Notes: generated by a model from the letters alone, not told the origin. Shown: positions 53,401 through 64,000, counted from the stretch's first letter. The stretch is 64,000 nucleotides of DNA from Ampullaceana balthica (GCA_944989445.1 CALYLW010000432.1:438169-502168), one strand, 5' to 3'. Made by a program: numbers and translations.

Positions 53401-56400
53401 GTGGGAGTGGTGGTGTGACAGCGGTGGTGTGACAGCGGTGGTGTGAGGGCGGTGGTGTGGGAGTGGTGGTGTTAGAGCGGTGGTTTGAGAGCGGTTGTGT
53501 GAGAGAGTTGATGTGAGAGCGGTGGTGTGACAGCGGTGGTGTGAGGTCGGTGGTGTGGGAGTGGTGGTGTTAGAGCGGTGGTGTGAGGGCGGTGGTGTTA
53601 AAGTGGTGGTTTGAGAGCGGTGCTGTGAGGGCGGTGGTGCTAGAGCAGTGATTTGAGAGCGGTTATGTGAGGGCGGTGGTGTTAGAGTGGTGGTGTTAGA
53701 GCGGTGGTGTTAGAGCGGTGGTGTGACAGCGGTGGTGTGACAGCTGTGGTTAGGGAGTGGTGGTGTGGGAGTGGTGGTGTTAGAGCGGTGGTGTTAGAGC
53801 AATGGTGTTAGAGTGGTGGTGTGAGAGCGGTGGTGTGGGAGCAGTTGTGACAGAGCGGTGGTGCGGGAGTGGTGGTGTGGGAGCGGTGGTGATAGAGCGG
53901 TGGTGTGAGAGCGGTGGTGTGGGAGCGGTGGTATGGGAGCGGTGGTGTGAGAGCGGTAATGTGAGAGCGGTGGTGTGACAGCGTTGGTGTTAGAGCGGTG
54001 GTATGGGAGTGGTGTTAGGGATTGGTGGTGTGTGAGCGGTGGCTGGGAGTGGTGGTGTTAGATCGATTGTCTGGGATTGGTGGTGTGGGAGTGGTTGTGT
54101 GAGAGCGGGGTGTGACAGCGGTGGTGTTAGAGCGGTGGTATGGGAGTGGTGTTGTGGGAGTGGTGGTGTGAGAGTGATGGTGTGAGAGCGGTGGTGTGGG
54201 AGTGGTGGTGTGGGAGTTGTAGTGTGGAAGCGGCGGTGTGAGAGCGGTGGTGTGAGAGCGTTGTTGTGAGTGTTGGTGTGGGAGCGGTGGTGCGAGAGTG
54301 GTGGTGTGAGAGCGGTGGTGTTAGAGCGTTGGTGTTAAAGCAGTGGTGTTAAAGCGATGGTGTAAGAGTGATTGGTGTGAGAGTGGTGGTGTGACAGCGG
54401 TGGTGTGGGAGCGGTGTTGTGAGAGTGGTGGTGTGGGAGTGGTGGTGTGACAGAGGTGGTGTGACAGTAGTGGTGTGGGAGTGGTGGTGTGACAGCGGTG
54501 GTGTGGGAGCGGTGTTGTGAGAGCGTAGGTGTGGGAGCGGTGGTGTAGGAGTGGTTTGTGTGAGAGTGGTTGTGGAAGCGGTGATGTGAGAGTGGTTGTG
54601 TGTGAGCAATAGCGTGGGAGCAATGGTGTGTGAGCGGTGGTGTGAGAGCGGTGGTGTGAGAGCGGTGGTGTGAGAGTGGTGGTTTGAGAGCGGTGGTGTG
54701 AGAGTGGTGCTGTGAGAGCGGTGGTGTGAGAGTGGTGGTTTGAGAGCGGTGGTGTGAGATCGGTGGTGTTAGAGTGGTGGTGTGAGAGCGTAGGTGTGGG
54801 AGAGGGGGTGTGAGAGCGGTGGTGTGACAGCATAGTTGTGGGAAGCGGTGGTGTTAGAGCGATGGTGTGGGAGTGGTGGTGTGGGAGTGGTGGTGTGAGA
54901 GCGGTGGTGTGAGAGCGTAGATGTGGGAGCGGTGGTGTTAGAGCGGTGGTGTGGGAGTGGTGGTGTGGGAGTGGTGGTGTGAGAGCGGTGGTGTGAGAGC
55001 GTAGATGTGGGAGCGGTGGTGTGAGAGCGGTGGTGGGGGAGGGGTGCTGTGAGAGTGGTGGTGTGGGAGCGGTGGTGTGAGAGTGGTGGTGTTAGAGAGG
55101 TGTTGTGGGAGTGGTGGTGTGACAGCGGTGGTGTGACAGCGGTGGTGTGAGGGCGGTGGTGTGGGAGTGGTGGTGTTAGAGCGGTGGTTTGAGAGCGGTT
55201 GTGTGAGAGAGTTGATGTGAGAGCGGTGGTGTGACAGCGGTGGTGTGAGGTCGGTGGTGTGGGAGTGGTGGTGTTAGAGCGGTGGTGTGAGGGCGGTGGT
55301 GTTAAAGTGGTGGTTTGAGAGCGGTGCTGTGAGGGCGGTGGTGCTAGAGCAGTGATTTGAGAGCGGTTATGTGAGGGCGGTGGTGTTAGAGTGGTGGTGT
55401 TAGAGCGGTGGTGTTAGAGCGGTGGTGTGACAGCGGTGGTGTGACAGCTGTGGTTAGGGAGTGGTGGTGTGGGAGTGGTGGTGTTAGAGCGGTGGTGTTA
55501 GAGCAATGGTGTTAGAGTGGTGGTGTGAGAGCGGTGGTGTGGGAGCAGTTGTGACAGAGCGGTGGTGCGGGAGTGGTGGTGTGGGAGCGGTGGTGATAGA
55601 GCGGTGGTGTGAGAGCGGTGGTGTGGGAGCGGTGGTATGGGAGCGGTGGTGTGAGAGCGGTAATGTGAGAGCGGTGGTGTGACAGCGTTGGTGTTAGAGC
55701 GGTGGTATGGGAGTGGTGTTAGGGATTGGAGGTGTGTGAGCGGTGGCTGGGAGTGGTGGTGTTAGATCGATTGTCTGGGATTGGTGGTGTGGGAGTGGTT
55801 GTGTGAGAGCGGGGTGTGACAGCGGTGGTGTTAGAGCGGTGGTATGGGAGTGGTGTTGTGGGAGTGGTGGTGTGAGAGTGGTGGTGTGAGAGCGGTGGTG
55901 TGGGAGTGGTGGTGTGGGAGTTGTAGTGTGGAAGCGGCGGTGTGAGAGCGGTGGTGTGAGAGCGTTGTTGTGAGTGTTGGTGTGGGAGCGGTGGTGCGAG
56001 AGTGGTGGTGTGAGAGCGGTGGTGTTAGAGCGTTGGTGTTAAAGCAGTGGTGTTAAAGCGATGGTGTAAGAGTGATTGGTGTGAGAGTGGTGGTGTGACA
56101 GCGGTGGTGTGGGAGCGGTGTTGTGAGAGTGGTGGTGTGGGAGTGGTGGTGTGAGAGAGGTGGTGTGACAGTGGTGGTGTGGGAGTGGTGGTGTGACAGC
56201 GGTGGTGTGGGAGCGGTGTTGTGAGAGCGTAGGTGTGGGAGTGGTGGTGTAGGAGTTGTTTGTGTGAGAGTGGTTGTGGAAGCGGTGATGTGAGAGTGGT
56301 TGTGTGTGAGCAATAGCGTGGGAGCAATGGTGTGTGAGCGGTGGTGTGAGAGCGGTGGTGTGAGAGCGGTGGTGTGAGAGTGGTGGTTTGAGAGCGGTGG

Positions 56401-58074
56401 TGTGAGAGTGGTGGTGTGAGAGCGGTGGTGTGAGAGTGGTGGTTTGAGAGCGGTGGTGTGAGATCGGTGGTGTTAGAGTGGTGGTGTGAGTGCGTAGGTG
56501 TGGGAGAGGTGGTGTGAGAGCGGTGGTGTGACAGCATAGTTGTGGGAAGCGGTGGTGTTAGAGCGGTGGTGTGGGAGTGGTGGTGTGGGAGTGGTGGTGT
56601 GAGAGCGGTGGTGTTAGAGCGTAGATGTGGGAGCGGTGGTGTGAGAGCGGTGGTGGGGGAGGGGTGGTGTGAGAGTGGTGGTGTGGGAGCGGTGGTGTGA
56701 GAGTGGTGGTGTTAGAGAGGTGTTGTGGGAGTGGTGGTGTGACACCGGTGGTGTGACAGCGGTGGTGTGAGGGCGGTGGTGTGGGAGTGGTGGTGTTAGA
56801 GCGGTGGTTTGAGAGCGGTTGTTTGAGAGAGTTGATGTGAGAGCGGTGGTGTGACAGCGGTGGTGTGAGGTCGGTGGTGTGGGAGTGGTGGTGTTAGAGC
56901 GGTGGTGTGAGGGCGGTGGTGTTAAAGTGGTGGTTTGAGAGCGGTGCTGTGAGGGCGGTGGTGCTAGAGCAGTGATTTGAGAGCGGTTATGTGAGGGCGG
57001 TGGTGTTAGAGTGGTGGTGTTAGAGCGGTGGTGTTAGAGCGGTGGTGTGACAGCGGTGGTGTGACAGCTGTGGTTAGGGAGTGGTGGTGTGGGAGTGGTG
57101 GTGTTAGAGTGGTGGTGTTAGAGCAATGGTGTTAGAGTGGTGGTATGAGTGCGGTGGTGTGGGAGCAGTTGTGACAGAGCGGTGGTGTGGGGGTGGTGGT
57201 GTGACAGCGGTGATGTGGGAGCGGTGGTGTGAGAGTGGTGGTAAGGGAGCGGTGGTGTGAGAGAGGTGGTGTGACAGTGGTGGTGTGGGAGTGGTGGTGT
57301 GACAGCGGTGGTGTGGGAGCGGTGTTGTGAGAGCGTAGGTGTGGGAGCGGTGGTGTAGGAGTGGTTTGTGTGAGAGTGGTTGTGGAAGCGGTGATGTGAG
57401 AGTGGTTGTGTGTGAGCAATAGCGTGGGAGCAATGGTGTGTGAGCGGTGGTGTGAGAGCGGTGGTGTGAGAGCCGTGGTGTGAGAGTGGTGGTTTGAGAG
57501 CGGTGGTGTGAGAGTGGTGGTGTGAGAGCGGTGGTGTGAGAGTGGTGGTTTGAGAGCGGTGGTGTGAGATCGGTGGTGTGAGATCGGTGGTGTGAGAGCG
57601 GGGGTGTGTGAGCGGTGGTGTGGGAGCAGTGACATGTGAGTAATGGCGTTTGGCTTGGTGAGATAATAATTCGAGTAAAGCTTGAATTGGAATAATAATT
57701 TTAAATTTTTTTTTGTTAAAAATTAAAAATAATTAAATTCCACGAAGTAGATCCATGTCATCCTTTAAAAAAATTTAAATCTTATTTAAAAAAAAATTCT
57801 TCCATTACAAAGGTGTACACTATACAACTTAAAATTTTAATAATAAATGTATATATCTTATGTTTCTTTGAAGATCACGTGGACAACGATGACATCTGGA
57901 TAGGTATTGGGGTGGGCGTGTGTTGTGCTATAATCGTATTCCTCATCATTGTTGTCATGTGCTGTGTCCGCGTGCAGCGTGACGTCAAAGTCCCAGGACC
58001 TGACCTCTCCACAGACGAGAACTTTAACTTTAACCAGACCGACACAGCCTCGGTAACCATGCCAACATTACAGT
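50432..58074 (+). CDS. Ig-domain single-pass membrane protein (5 exons, 3'-incomplete)
   Basis: Exons: 50432-50465, 50870-50938, 51340-51633, 52586-52915, 57874-58074. Start ATG has a good context (GATATGG). Encodes a signal peptide (MEHLFYALLST then VILLTCQTLVEA), a basic segment RTRLTRS, an Ig domain with the Cys pair SFYCY ... DTGRYTCRAL, a second Ig-like domain without the usual cysteines (ENTSTYELTVGS), and a TM helix (GVGVCCAIIVFLIIVVMCC) followed by a short cytoplasmic start. Several N-glycosylation sequons are present (NGS, NNT, NTS, NLS). Exons 2 to 5 are all phase 1-1, the symmetrical class typical of shuffled Ig exons. It is likely a cell-surface adhesion or recognition protein; no closer family was recognised. 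The gene runs on after the donor at 58075, but no further exon was found. Confidence 0.82.
50870..50938 (+). CDS. Ig-type gene exon 2: signal peptide and basic linker
   Basis: Acceptor TCTTGCAG ends at 50869; donor TGAAG|GTAACA at 50939. It is 69 nt, phase 1-1. Encodes VILLTCQTLVEAHRTRLTRS. Cleavage after VEA is plausible. Confidence 0.8.
51340..51633 (+). CDS. Ig-type gene exon 3: Ig domain 1
   Basis: Acceptor GTATTACAG ends at 51339; donor CCTT|GTATGT at 51634. It is 294 nt, phase 1-1, about one Ig domain. Key residues: C in DVSFYCYINS and D.G.Y.C in EDTGRYTCRA. Confidence 0.9.
51634..52440. other. Intron 3 of the Ig-type gene
   Basis: AT-rich with C8-C9 homopolymers near 51944 and 52110; no other feature. 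Confidence 0.5.
52453..52605. repeat. Tandem copies of the exon 4 acceptor region
   Basis: The segment CACTGTCACATTTCTCCCCAG plus the first ~20 nt of exon 4 occurs three times in tandem, with a partial fourth lacking the acceptor. AGs follow the pyrimidine run at 52469, 52543 and 52585. The last two acceptors are exactly 42 nt apart, which keeps frame. Confidence 0.9.
52586..52915 (+). CDS. Ig-type gene exon 4: Ig-like domain 2
   Basis: Acceptor TCTCCCCAG ends at 52585; donor CCAAAG|GTGAGA at 52916. It is 330 nt, phase 1-1. Encodes ILTLEVYGYPHPTYFNLSQV ... GLVALTLFDKTYENTSTYEL. The fold looks Ig-like but the disulfide cysteines are missing. Starting at 52544 instead would add 14 residues. 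Confidence 0.85.
52930..57645. repeat. 4.7-kb G-rich minisatellite with higher-order repeat
   Basis: Thousands of bases built from GGTGGTGTGAGAGC-type units of 10-15 bp, starting ~15 nt after the exon 4 donor. A marker segment (GACAGCATAGTTGTGGGAAG) recurs at about 53205, 54826 and 56530, giving a higher-order period of ~1,620 and 1,704 bp; the last copy has an internal deletion near 57185. The + strand is very G-rich with almost no C runs. Minus-strand frames rich in SHHRSHTT are artefacts. Confidence 0.95.
57646..57873. other. End of intron 4
   Basis: AT-rich sequence between the minisatellite and the TM exon, ending in TTTCTTTGAAG. Confidence 0.5.
57874..58074 (+). CDS. Ig-type gene exon 5: transmembrane segment
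   Basis: Acceptor TCTTTGAAG ends at 57873; donor CAGT|GTGAGT at 58075. It is 201 nt, phase 1-1. Encodes an acidic stalk (DHVDNDDIW), a TM helix (IGIGVGVCCAIIVFLIIVVM) and the start of a cytoplasmic tail (CCVRVQRDVKVPGPDLSTDE). Confidence 0.88.
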
Positions 58075-59396
58075 GTGAGTATGACGCTGTGATGATGTGT
58101 ACATCTTTAGAGATGTTAAATTATATGGTTAGTTGGAAGTTGGTAGGATAAAGACCTCATTGGATTATTTAAATAGAGTCAGTTCATAGAACATTTTCTT
58201 TTGTTTGGAAAGGCTCGTCTGATCGGGAGCTACCAGGCTTTAGTCACATATTCTTAACATAACTTTCTTGATATGTACAGCCAAGCTTTGTTCACAGGCC
58301 ATCGTGTTATTCACATTACATGAGAACATATTGATGAGATAAGATGTCAGTTCATATTTTTTTAGAAGCCTTTTGTTTCTGTTAAGGATGTACAGGAAAC
58401 TTTGAGAGTGGGGAAGGGTTGTTAAGAACCTAATCACTCCACCATGACCTCATAGTGTTGTAAAAGATGCCCTTTATTTTCCAACCGTCCGGTCTGTCTA
58501 TCTTTTGGTTTACCCGACGTATGCCTAGTCCATCACCAGCTGGACTCGTGTGTGGGTTTTTTCCCCATGTTGAGGTTTATGTGGATACATTGTTAGCAGA
58601 TAAGTGTAGGGCGATGACAATTATTAATAATCTGATCATGAATTTTTTAGCCTTGAGAGGGCCATTTTGCGGTGAGGGGAGGGGGGATATTCGACTAGAC
58701 TGCCACATTTCCAAGAGACATCCTTGTCCGGTTTTTATCTCTGTTACAGTAAATGGCCACGTTTCCGTGACACATTTTATTATTAATCTATATATATAAT
58801 TATCTTCGTGGTCGGACCCTGTGAGGCAACAAGCTGCAAGTATGTGCAACAGAGCGTGACGAATAACCCTCGCTCGGGTCAACTAAACACTGTTGGCAAG
58901 CGTGGTGGGATGAAATGAAATAAGTAGAATGTAAAAAAAATATTTTTTTAAAAAGGACACGCTTTTATTTACAAACATTTACAGACTAAAACGCGCTGAT
59001 CTCCCCTGCCCTTGATGTAAATACGGGAATTTGGTAAACGAGGGCTCGAGTGAAACCAGTGAGCCGTGGAGGTCAACTCTAGCAGACGACTATACGTTCT
59101 ATACATAGAGATAAACTAAAAATTGATTAATTTAATTACAGTACATCCGATCGATCTGACATTTTGATACAATGCATTGTCATCCAAGATCTATCTGTGG
59201 TACAATTTTGAGATCTCTAGGACCATCAAACGTGGTTTAATTTTACGTTTCAAGATTTGAAGGAAGGATGCATGAATGGATACAAAATACAAACAGTGTG
59301 ACTTAAATAAAAGCGTGTAAAAAAAGGGGGGGGGATGGGAGTGGGTGGCAACAATGCACTTGCGTTCACTTGCATTGTACCTTCACAGTAAGTGTG
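58075..59396. other. Intron or flank, likely old repeats
   Basis: No exon found. Around 58863-58882 the sequence TAACCCTCGCTCGGGTC matches, inverted and with one mismatch, a segment at about 60280-60296, so repeat-derived DNA is likely. Confidence 0.4.
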
Positions 59397-59468
59397 AGAT
59401 TCGTAGTGTACTGGTTACCACGTCCGCCTCATACGTCGATGGTCCTGGGTTCAAGCCCCAGCGAAAAT
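59397..59468 (+). tRNA. Degenerate tRNA-Val-like sequence (pseudo-tRNA or SINE head)
   Basis: Resembles a tRNA-Val: box-A-like TAGTGTACTGGTTACCACG, anticodon loop CTCATAC, T arm CTGGGTTCAAGCCCCAG with box B GGTTCAAGCCC. The anticodon position reads CAT, not the CAC I expect for this backbone. The acceptor stem has two mismatches and the anticodon stem one mismatch and one G-T pair, so it is unlikely to be a functional tRNA. A tRNA-derived SINE is equally possible. Confidence 0.55.
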
Positions 59469-59638
59469 ATTGTTTTTAATTTTTTGTTAAAATGTCTGTT
59501 TGTGCCCGTTCTTTTATCCCTTTATTGCCAACACTAGCTGAACCCGCGGCGTAGCATATGCCGCTAATGATGTAGTGACGGGTGAAGACTTCCTGAAAGA
59601 TACAGTTGTCAAAATGGGGTGGGTTTTCTTATCTGTTT

Positions 59639-60083
59639 CAGACGCTCCTTCTATACAGAATATTATTGCATCCTACGCTTATCTACGTTTTCTGTTTAGT
59701 CCTGCATTCTTATTAGAGTTTTAAATGTTGATAAAGTGTTGGCTTTCCTGGTTTCTTCAGGCAACCCATTCCACGCCCGAATTCCGGACGGGAAGAAGGA
59801 AAACTTGTCTGTGTTTGTTCTTGCATACGGAATAAGAAAGGTGTTTTTATCCTTATGTCTATCTGAGGGTTGTATTAAGTTATCTTTGTGTTGTATTTCT
59901 AAATTAGAATTAATTGCTTTATGTATGATTACTACTTTGCTCTTTGGTTCTTCTATCCTCTAGTGTTTCAAGGTTTAATGATTTAACTAATGGTGTTATT
60001 CTAGTCAGTTTTGAATTTCTCCAGTAATGAATCTGGCAGCTCTTTTTTGGATTTGTTCTAGTTTATCAATGTTTTCTTTTGTT
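59639..60083 (-). pseudogene. LINE reverse-transcriptase ORF, C-terminal remnant
   Basis: On the minus strand: ENIDKLEQIQKRAARFITGE, then after frameshifts LETLEDRRTKSK, TNTDKFSFFPSGIRAWNGLP and EETRKANTLSTFKTLI, ending in a stop. Q.RAARFITG and FFP..IR.WN.LP are the well-known end of CR1/RTE-like LINE ORF2 proteins. The 3' UTR piece at 59639-59676 is shared with 18375-18411. It is broken and 5'-truncated. Confidence 0.85.
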
Positions 60084-60084
60084 T

Positions 60085-60583
60085 GCATACGCCGCAGACT
60101 TGCTCATAATAGACAGTGCAAATAATGTATTGGGGGGGGGGTGAGAGTACAGACACAAAAAGCAGCACAAAGTAAGTAAAAAATAGCGAGTAAACATGGA
60201 GACAAGCACACTGAGGTAGTTGTTAGCCGCCTCCCATTTAATACTACCATCCCTTAAACATAAACTGTGATTCGCCGACCCTAGCGAGGGTTAGTCATGT
60301 TTAGCGTTGTTAATTGCGTGTTGTTGTTTTTTTTGTTTGTTTTTTTAAAACCGATTATCGATTATGTAACTCTGATTTTAAACCGATTATCGTTTTATAG
60401 CTGACTTCATAGAAGTTTGGGGTGTAACGAATTTCGTCCTGCAAACGTCTCGAAATCAACAATGAGTTGGCAGTCCACCAACCGACTTTCACACGCGTTG
60501 TTTTGATTTTATCGTGCTGTAATTTGTGTCCGTTATTTCTCCACTTTCTTTGCACTCTCCATGAGCAAGTCTGCGGCGTATGC
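60085..60583. repeat. Perfect 23-bp inverted repeat pair
   Basis: 60085-60107 and 60561-60583 are exact inverse copies (the second begins ATGAGCAAGTCTGCGGCGTA). The left copy abuts the broken 5' end of the LINE remnant, so a foldback-type insertion probably truncated it. Confidence 0.85.
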
Positions 60584-60897
60584 TAAGCCGCGGGGCGTCT
60601 AGTTATATATAAATTTAGAGATGTTGGAAGATCATTCGGTGAGTTACATACGCCCCACAGATTATTGTATGTACTAACTAATAAGTATACTGGATAAGTG
60701 ACACATCTTTGGAGTCTGTTATTATTCTTACTTTTATTATTATTAAGATTATTATTATTGAAGAAATGGAAGGAAAAATGGTTATTGCAGCAGATAAACG
60801 CAGTAAACATTTACTGGTACAAAATTCTAATTTCAGTGTACACACCGAGAAATACTGACATGATGATGTCAACGCTTTGATGTCGCTACAATTGGTG

Positions 60898-61070
60898 ACG
60901 CCCCCTTGATATGGCTTACACGTTAATGCTGTCCCTGTGATGTCACTGACACGTTAATGGTGTCCCTATGATGTCAATGACATGTTAATGTTGTCCCTGT
61001 GATGTCAATGACATGTTAATGCTGTCCCTTTGATGTCACTGACACGTTGATGCAGTCCCTTTGATTTAAA
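60898..61070. repeat. 31-bp repeats, ~5 copies
   Basis: Diverged units close to TGATGTCACTGACACGTTAA plus TGCTGTCCCTG. Confidence 0.9.
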
Positions 61071-61160
61071 GACTTTGACATCAGAGCGAGATGGAAATAT
61101 AACATGTAAAATCTTAACGTAGTTCATATTTTATATCTTTCTTTTAATGCTTTTTGTATT

Positions 61161-61347
<187 letters not shown>

Positions 61348-61919
61348 TATTTTTATACCTCTAGAATGGCAATGAAATGTAATATGTAAAATATATCTTT
61401 TATTAATTACTTCATTTTGTTTTGTTTATCTAATTTTAAAAAAATGTATATTAGATGTTAAGTGTCCAGATTTTGAATGAGATTTGTGTATATATATATA
61501 TATAAATTACCGACAAATATGTGAAATGCAGAAATTACATATAACTACAAGTAATGCCAAGACATTGTAAATAATGCCAGAAAGGCCTAGAAATTATAAA
61601 GAATGCCTGCAGTTTTTAAGGCAAGAAATGAATATCTTGTTTTTGTTATTTTTTAAAAAAATATGCCAATATATTTTATGTATACGGATTTTGTCCATTG
61701 AGTGGATGCAAACAAAAAAAATCAACAAAAAACAAAAAAAAGAAAAAAAAGATTGATAATGATTTTAAAAAGAAATCATATTAGAAATTTACTTAAATTT
61801 AAAAACCATTTTTAAAATTTAGTCAAAGCCACACTAAAAAAATATGTCAGCTTTATTTGAACGTTGACTTCTTTATTAGGAAAATTATGGGCAAAGTATA
61901 CCAACTGCCTGATCAGTTA

Positions 61920-62196
61920 GGGGGCCATCCATAAAGTACGTCACGCTCCAGAGGGGGGAGGGGGTGTCAGAAAGTGTGGCAGTTTGTGACGGGGGGGAGG
62001 GGGCGTCCGCCCATGTGTGACGTCACGCTGCTTTATATTAAATTTTAATTATTTTGTTAATAAAAAAACACAATTTTTTGTTCGAAAGTGTGACATACTT
62101 TAGGGGGGGGGGTCCTAGATTTGTGACAGTTTGTGAGAAGGGGGAGGGGGGGTAAAAATGGTCAAAAATAACGTGACGTACTTTATGGACAGCCCA
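61920..62196. mobile_element. ~277-bp MITE with G-rich subterminal arms
   Basis: Left end GGGGCCATCCATAAAGTACG and right end, on the minus strand, GGGCTGTCCATAAAGTACG; both continue TCACG. The interior has GGGGGGAGGGGG runs near both arms and GTGACAGTTTGTGA motifs. TAG flanks both sides (61917-61919 and 62196-62198), but I am not sure of the target-duplication length. Confidence 0.75.
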
Positions 62197-63320
62197 TAGA
62201 CAGATTAAACAACGTATATTTGCTCCTCTCAGATAATAGATGTAACTAAAGAAATTGAAAATGATTTTTTTAAAAATTTCAACGGCTTACGCTTCGATTT
62301 TTTTGACAAAGGCAGCTCAGTCGAACTGATAAAAAAATATAGACAAATTATCACTTACTGCCTTATTGGCTTCCCTCTAGATGTAAGAATGTGTGAATAA
62401 CTTTCATACATGAAATTATTCGAGCTTAATTTAACGCAATTTTCTTTAATGAATATTTCTGAATATCAATTTATTTAAAAACGATGTAAATAAAATACTT
62501 TAAAAAGCATTTTTGATTATGTTTTTATCATTAATCTATCTATATAATTCATGATCATCATACTGTGATGAAATAAACAGAAATTTAAATATTAAAAAAA
62601 AATCTCCTTTTTACATAAGAAATTGAAACATAAAATTCACGCTAGTAAAGTAATAGGGAAAATCATTTCGTGCACTTTTAATACAGACTCAGATAGAGCC
62701 TCAGAATACTTCCGGGGCGCCACTATGCAGACGACTCAGTTCAATCTGCGATTTTTTCCTTCAGTTTTTGTAATAGTTCTGATGATATTTTTTATGTTTT
62801 CTTTGGAATCAATGGTGTAATAAATGTTTAAAATGTTCTCCGACTGAGGATCATGTGTTTAAATTAATTGTAAGTACAAGTGGTTAAATGGAATTCCTTA
62901 ACATAGACATTTGCTAAACCTACCTTACATATTTTCATATGGCAAACTATGCCATGTTCTGATCACACTTTATTATAATGAACAGTCACAAGCACAGAAT
63001 TTACAAAAATTTAGAGACTAACTAAAAAATTGCTTACATTATTGTGGGAGGAGGTATTAACCAAACATTATCTTCCCCATTATTAAAGCCATATGGATGG
63101 GATTTGGTAGCCTTAAATGGCCAGTTATTCATGAACTTAAACTCTGATTTCCAACTGAAATCCTAGACCACCCATGAGATGTTTGTTGAACTGTAGCAAT
63201 ATTATGTATTGTTTTGGGGTTTTTGAGATGGCTGATTATCTGGAGAATTTATGCATTATGGGTTACCACATTATCCTCTTAGAGAAGAGTCCCTGTGATG
63301 TAATGTAGCATGTGCTACAC
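62197..63320. other. AT-rich, no gene
   Basis: No exon or known element recognised, including the 65-codon ORF at 62623-62820. Confidence 0.45.
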
Positions 63321-63410
63321 GATCAAGATATTGTGACATGAGCTCATCACCATCAAGATATTGTGACATGAGCTCATCACCATCAAGATATTGTGACATG
63401 AGCTCATCCT
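63321..63410. repeat. 30-bp repeat, 3 copies
   Basis: Copies containing ATCAAGATATTGTGACATGA and GCTCATC. Confidence 0.92.
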
Positions 63411-64000
63411 TCAACAATCAAGGCCCACGTTTCGGTGGTTCTAAGTTTCATGATTGAAAACAAAAAGGGGGGGGGGCAAGTTAGCAGTTTAAAAAGTTTT
63501 GCCAGCATCAAATAAACTATGAAAAACATCACCTCTAGAATACTAAAGTAAAAGTCCGCGAAACATTACCAGTAGCCATACATGCACCTCCAATTTCATC
63601 AATTTGCTAAAGGAACACGTATTTAATTTACACTCTTAATAAGGAACCAAATTATTTATTATCAGTACAGTATATTATTTGTTGGGTGCTTGTTTCATGC
63701 ACCTCAACTATATTCATGTAATTATTACACTGTTACTTTTATAAAAACCGTATTTAAATGTAGAATATTTCTATTTAACGAAAGAAATTATTTAACCCTA
63801 AAATTAATTTCAATATAGATTACATCAATTAAATTGTTCAACATAAACAAACAATTGCTCCTTTAAATCAGGGCCCGCTGCTGCCATGAGTAATAGCGAA
63901 AGTTTATGAATGGTGATATGGCCACGTGAGCGATTACGAACATCGCTACATTTGTTTAAACTACAAAGTGTTAATAATTATTAAGTAAATACTTAAAGAA
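63411..64000. other. Window end, no gene
   Basis: AT-rich; G9-type homopolymer near 63468. Nothing recognised. Confidence 0.45.

Larger units (their letters stand above)
59534..60602. mobile_element. Segment bounded by Helitron-like hairpin ends
   Basis: On the minus strand, the left end reads hairpin GCGGCATATGCTACGCCGC, nine bases, then CTAG at 59534-59537. On the + strand, the right end reads hairpin GCGGCGTATGCTAAGCCGC, seven bases, then CTAG at 60599-60602, followed by T. A GC-rich hairpin ~10 nt before a terminal CTAG is the 3' signature of Helitrons. The two ends face outwards and enclose LINE-derived DNA. Whether they belong to one composite or two truncated elements is unclear. Confidence 0.5.

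Noticed and set aside
52953..57635. Minus-strand His/Ser/Thr-rich ORFs (86-170 codons)
   Set aside because: Translation of the complement of the G-rich minisatellite; several overlap in different frames and none has unique sequence.

Overview
The window is animal nuclear DNA: AT-rich, intron-rich, with GT/AG introns and many tandem repeats and transposon remnants. The gene content (a metabotropic glutamate receptor, a DTHD1-type ZU5/death-domain protein, and an Ig-domain membrane protein) together with the repeat types suggests a lophotrochozoan, most likely a gastropod mollusc. That placement is inference; no sequence search was possible.

Layout, all genes on the + strand. (1) 1-14145: 3' end of a metabotropic glutamate receptor gene. 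Three exons carry the TM6/TM7 region, the membrane-proximal tail and a long last exon for the cytoplasmic tail. The first 2.5 kb is a very uniform 68-bp satellite, and an 8.3-kb intron precedes the last exon. (2) 14146-30052: about 16 kb between genes, filled with minisatellites (units of 12-51 bp), a LINE 3' end and a decayed hAT-type element with target-site duplication. (3) 30053-46436: a 17-exon DTHD1-like gene. I resolved every exon by splice sites and phase; the parts sum to an intact frame of about 2,250 codons if three single-base homopolymer expansions in exon 1 are discounted. The protein has a ~1,300-residue disordered, repeat-built N-terminus, a coiled coil, ZU5/UPA-like regions and two death-fold domains. 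(4) 46437-50431: intergenic, with a MITE and half of a hAT element. (5) 50432-58074 and beyond: a five-exon (so far) Ig-type membrane protein gene with signal peptide, two Ig-like exons and a TM exon, all in phase 1-1; its cytoplasmic end was not found and probably lies past the window. One intron holds a 4.7-kb G-rich minisatellite with a 1.6-1.7 kb higher-order repeat. (6) 58075-64000: transposon-rich DNA with a degenerate tRNA-like sequence, a LINE RT C-terminus, Helitron-like hairpin ends and a MITE.

The most unusual signal is that several tandem repeats begin exactly at, and contain copies of, functional splice sites: donors at 36656, 38727 and 39454, acceptors at 44078 and 52585, with the giant array starting near the donor at 52915. 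One of these offers an in-frame 14-codon alternative acceptor. Tandem arrays together occupy roughly 14-15 kb, near a quarter of the window. The three genes show no sign of acting in one pathway; they are simply neighbours.
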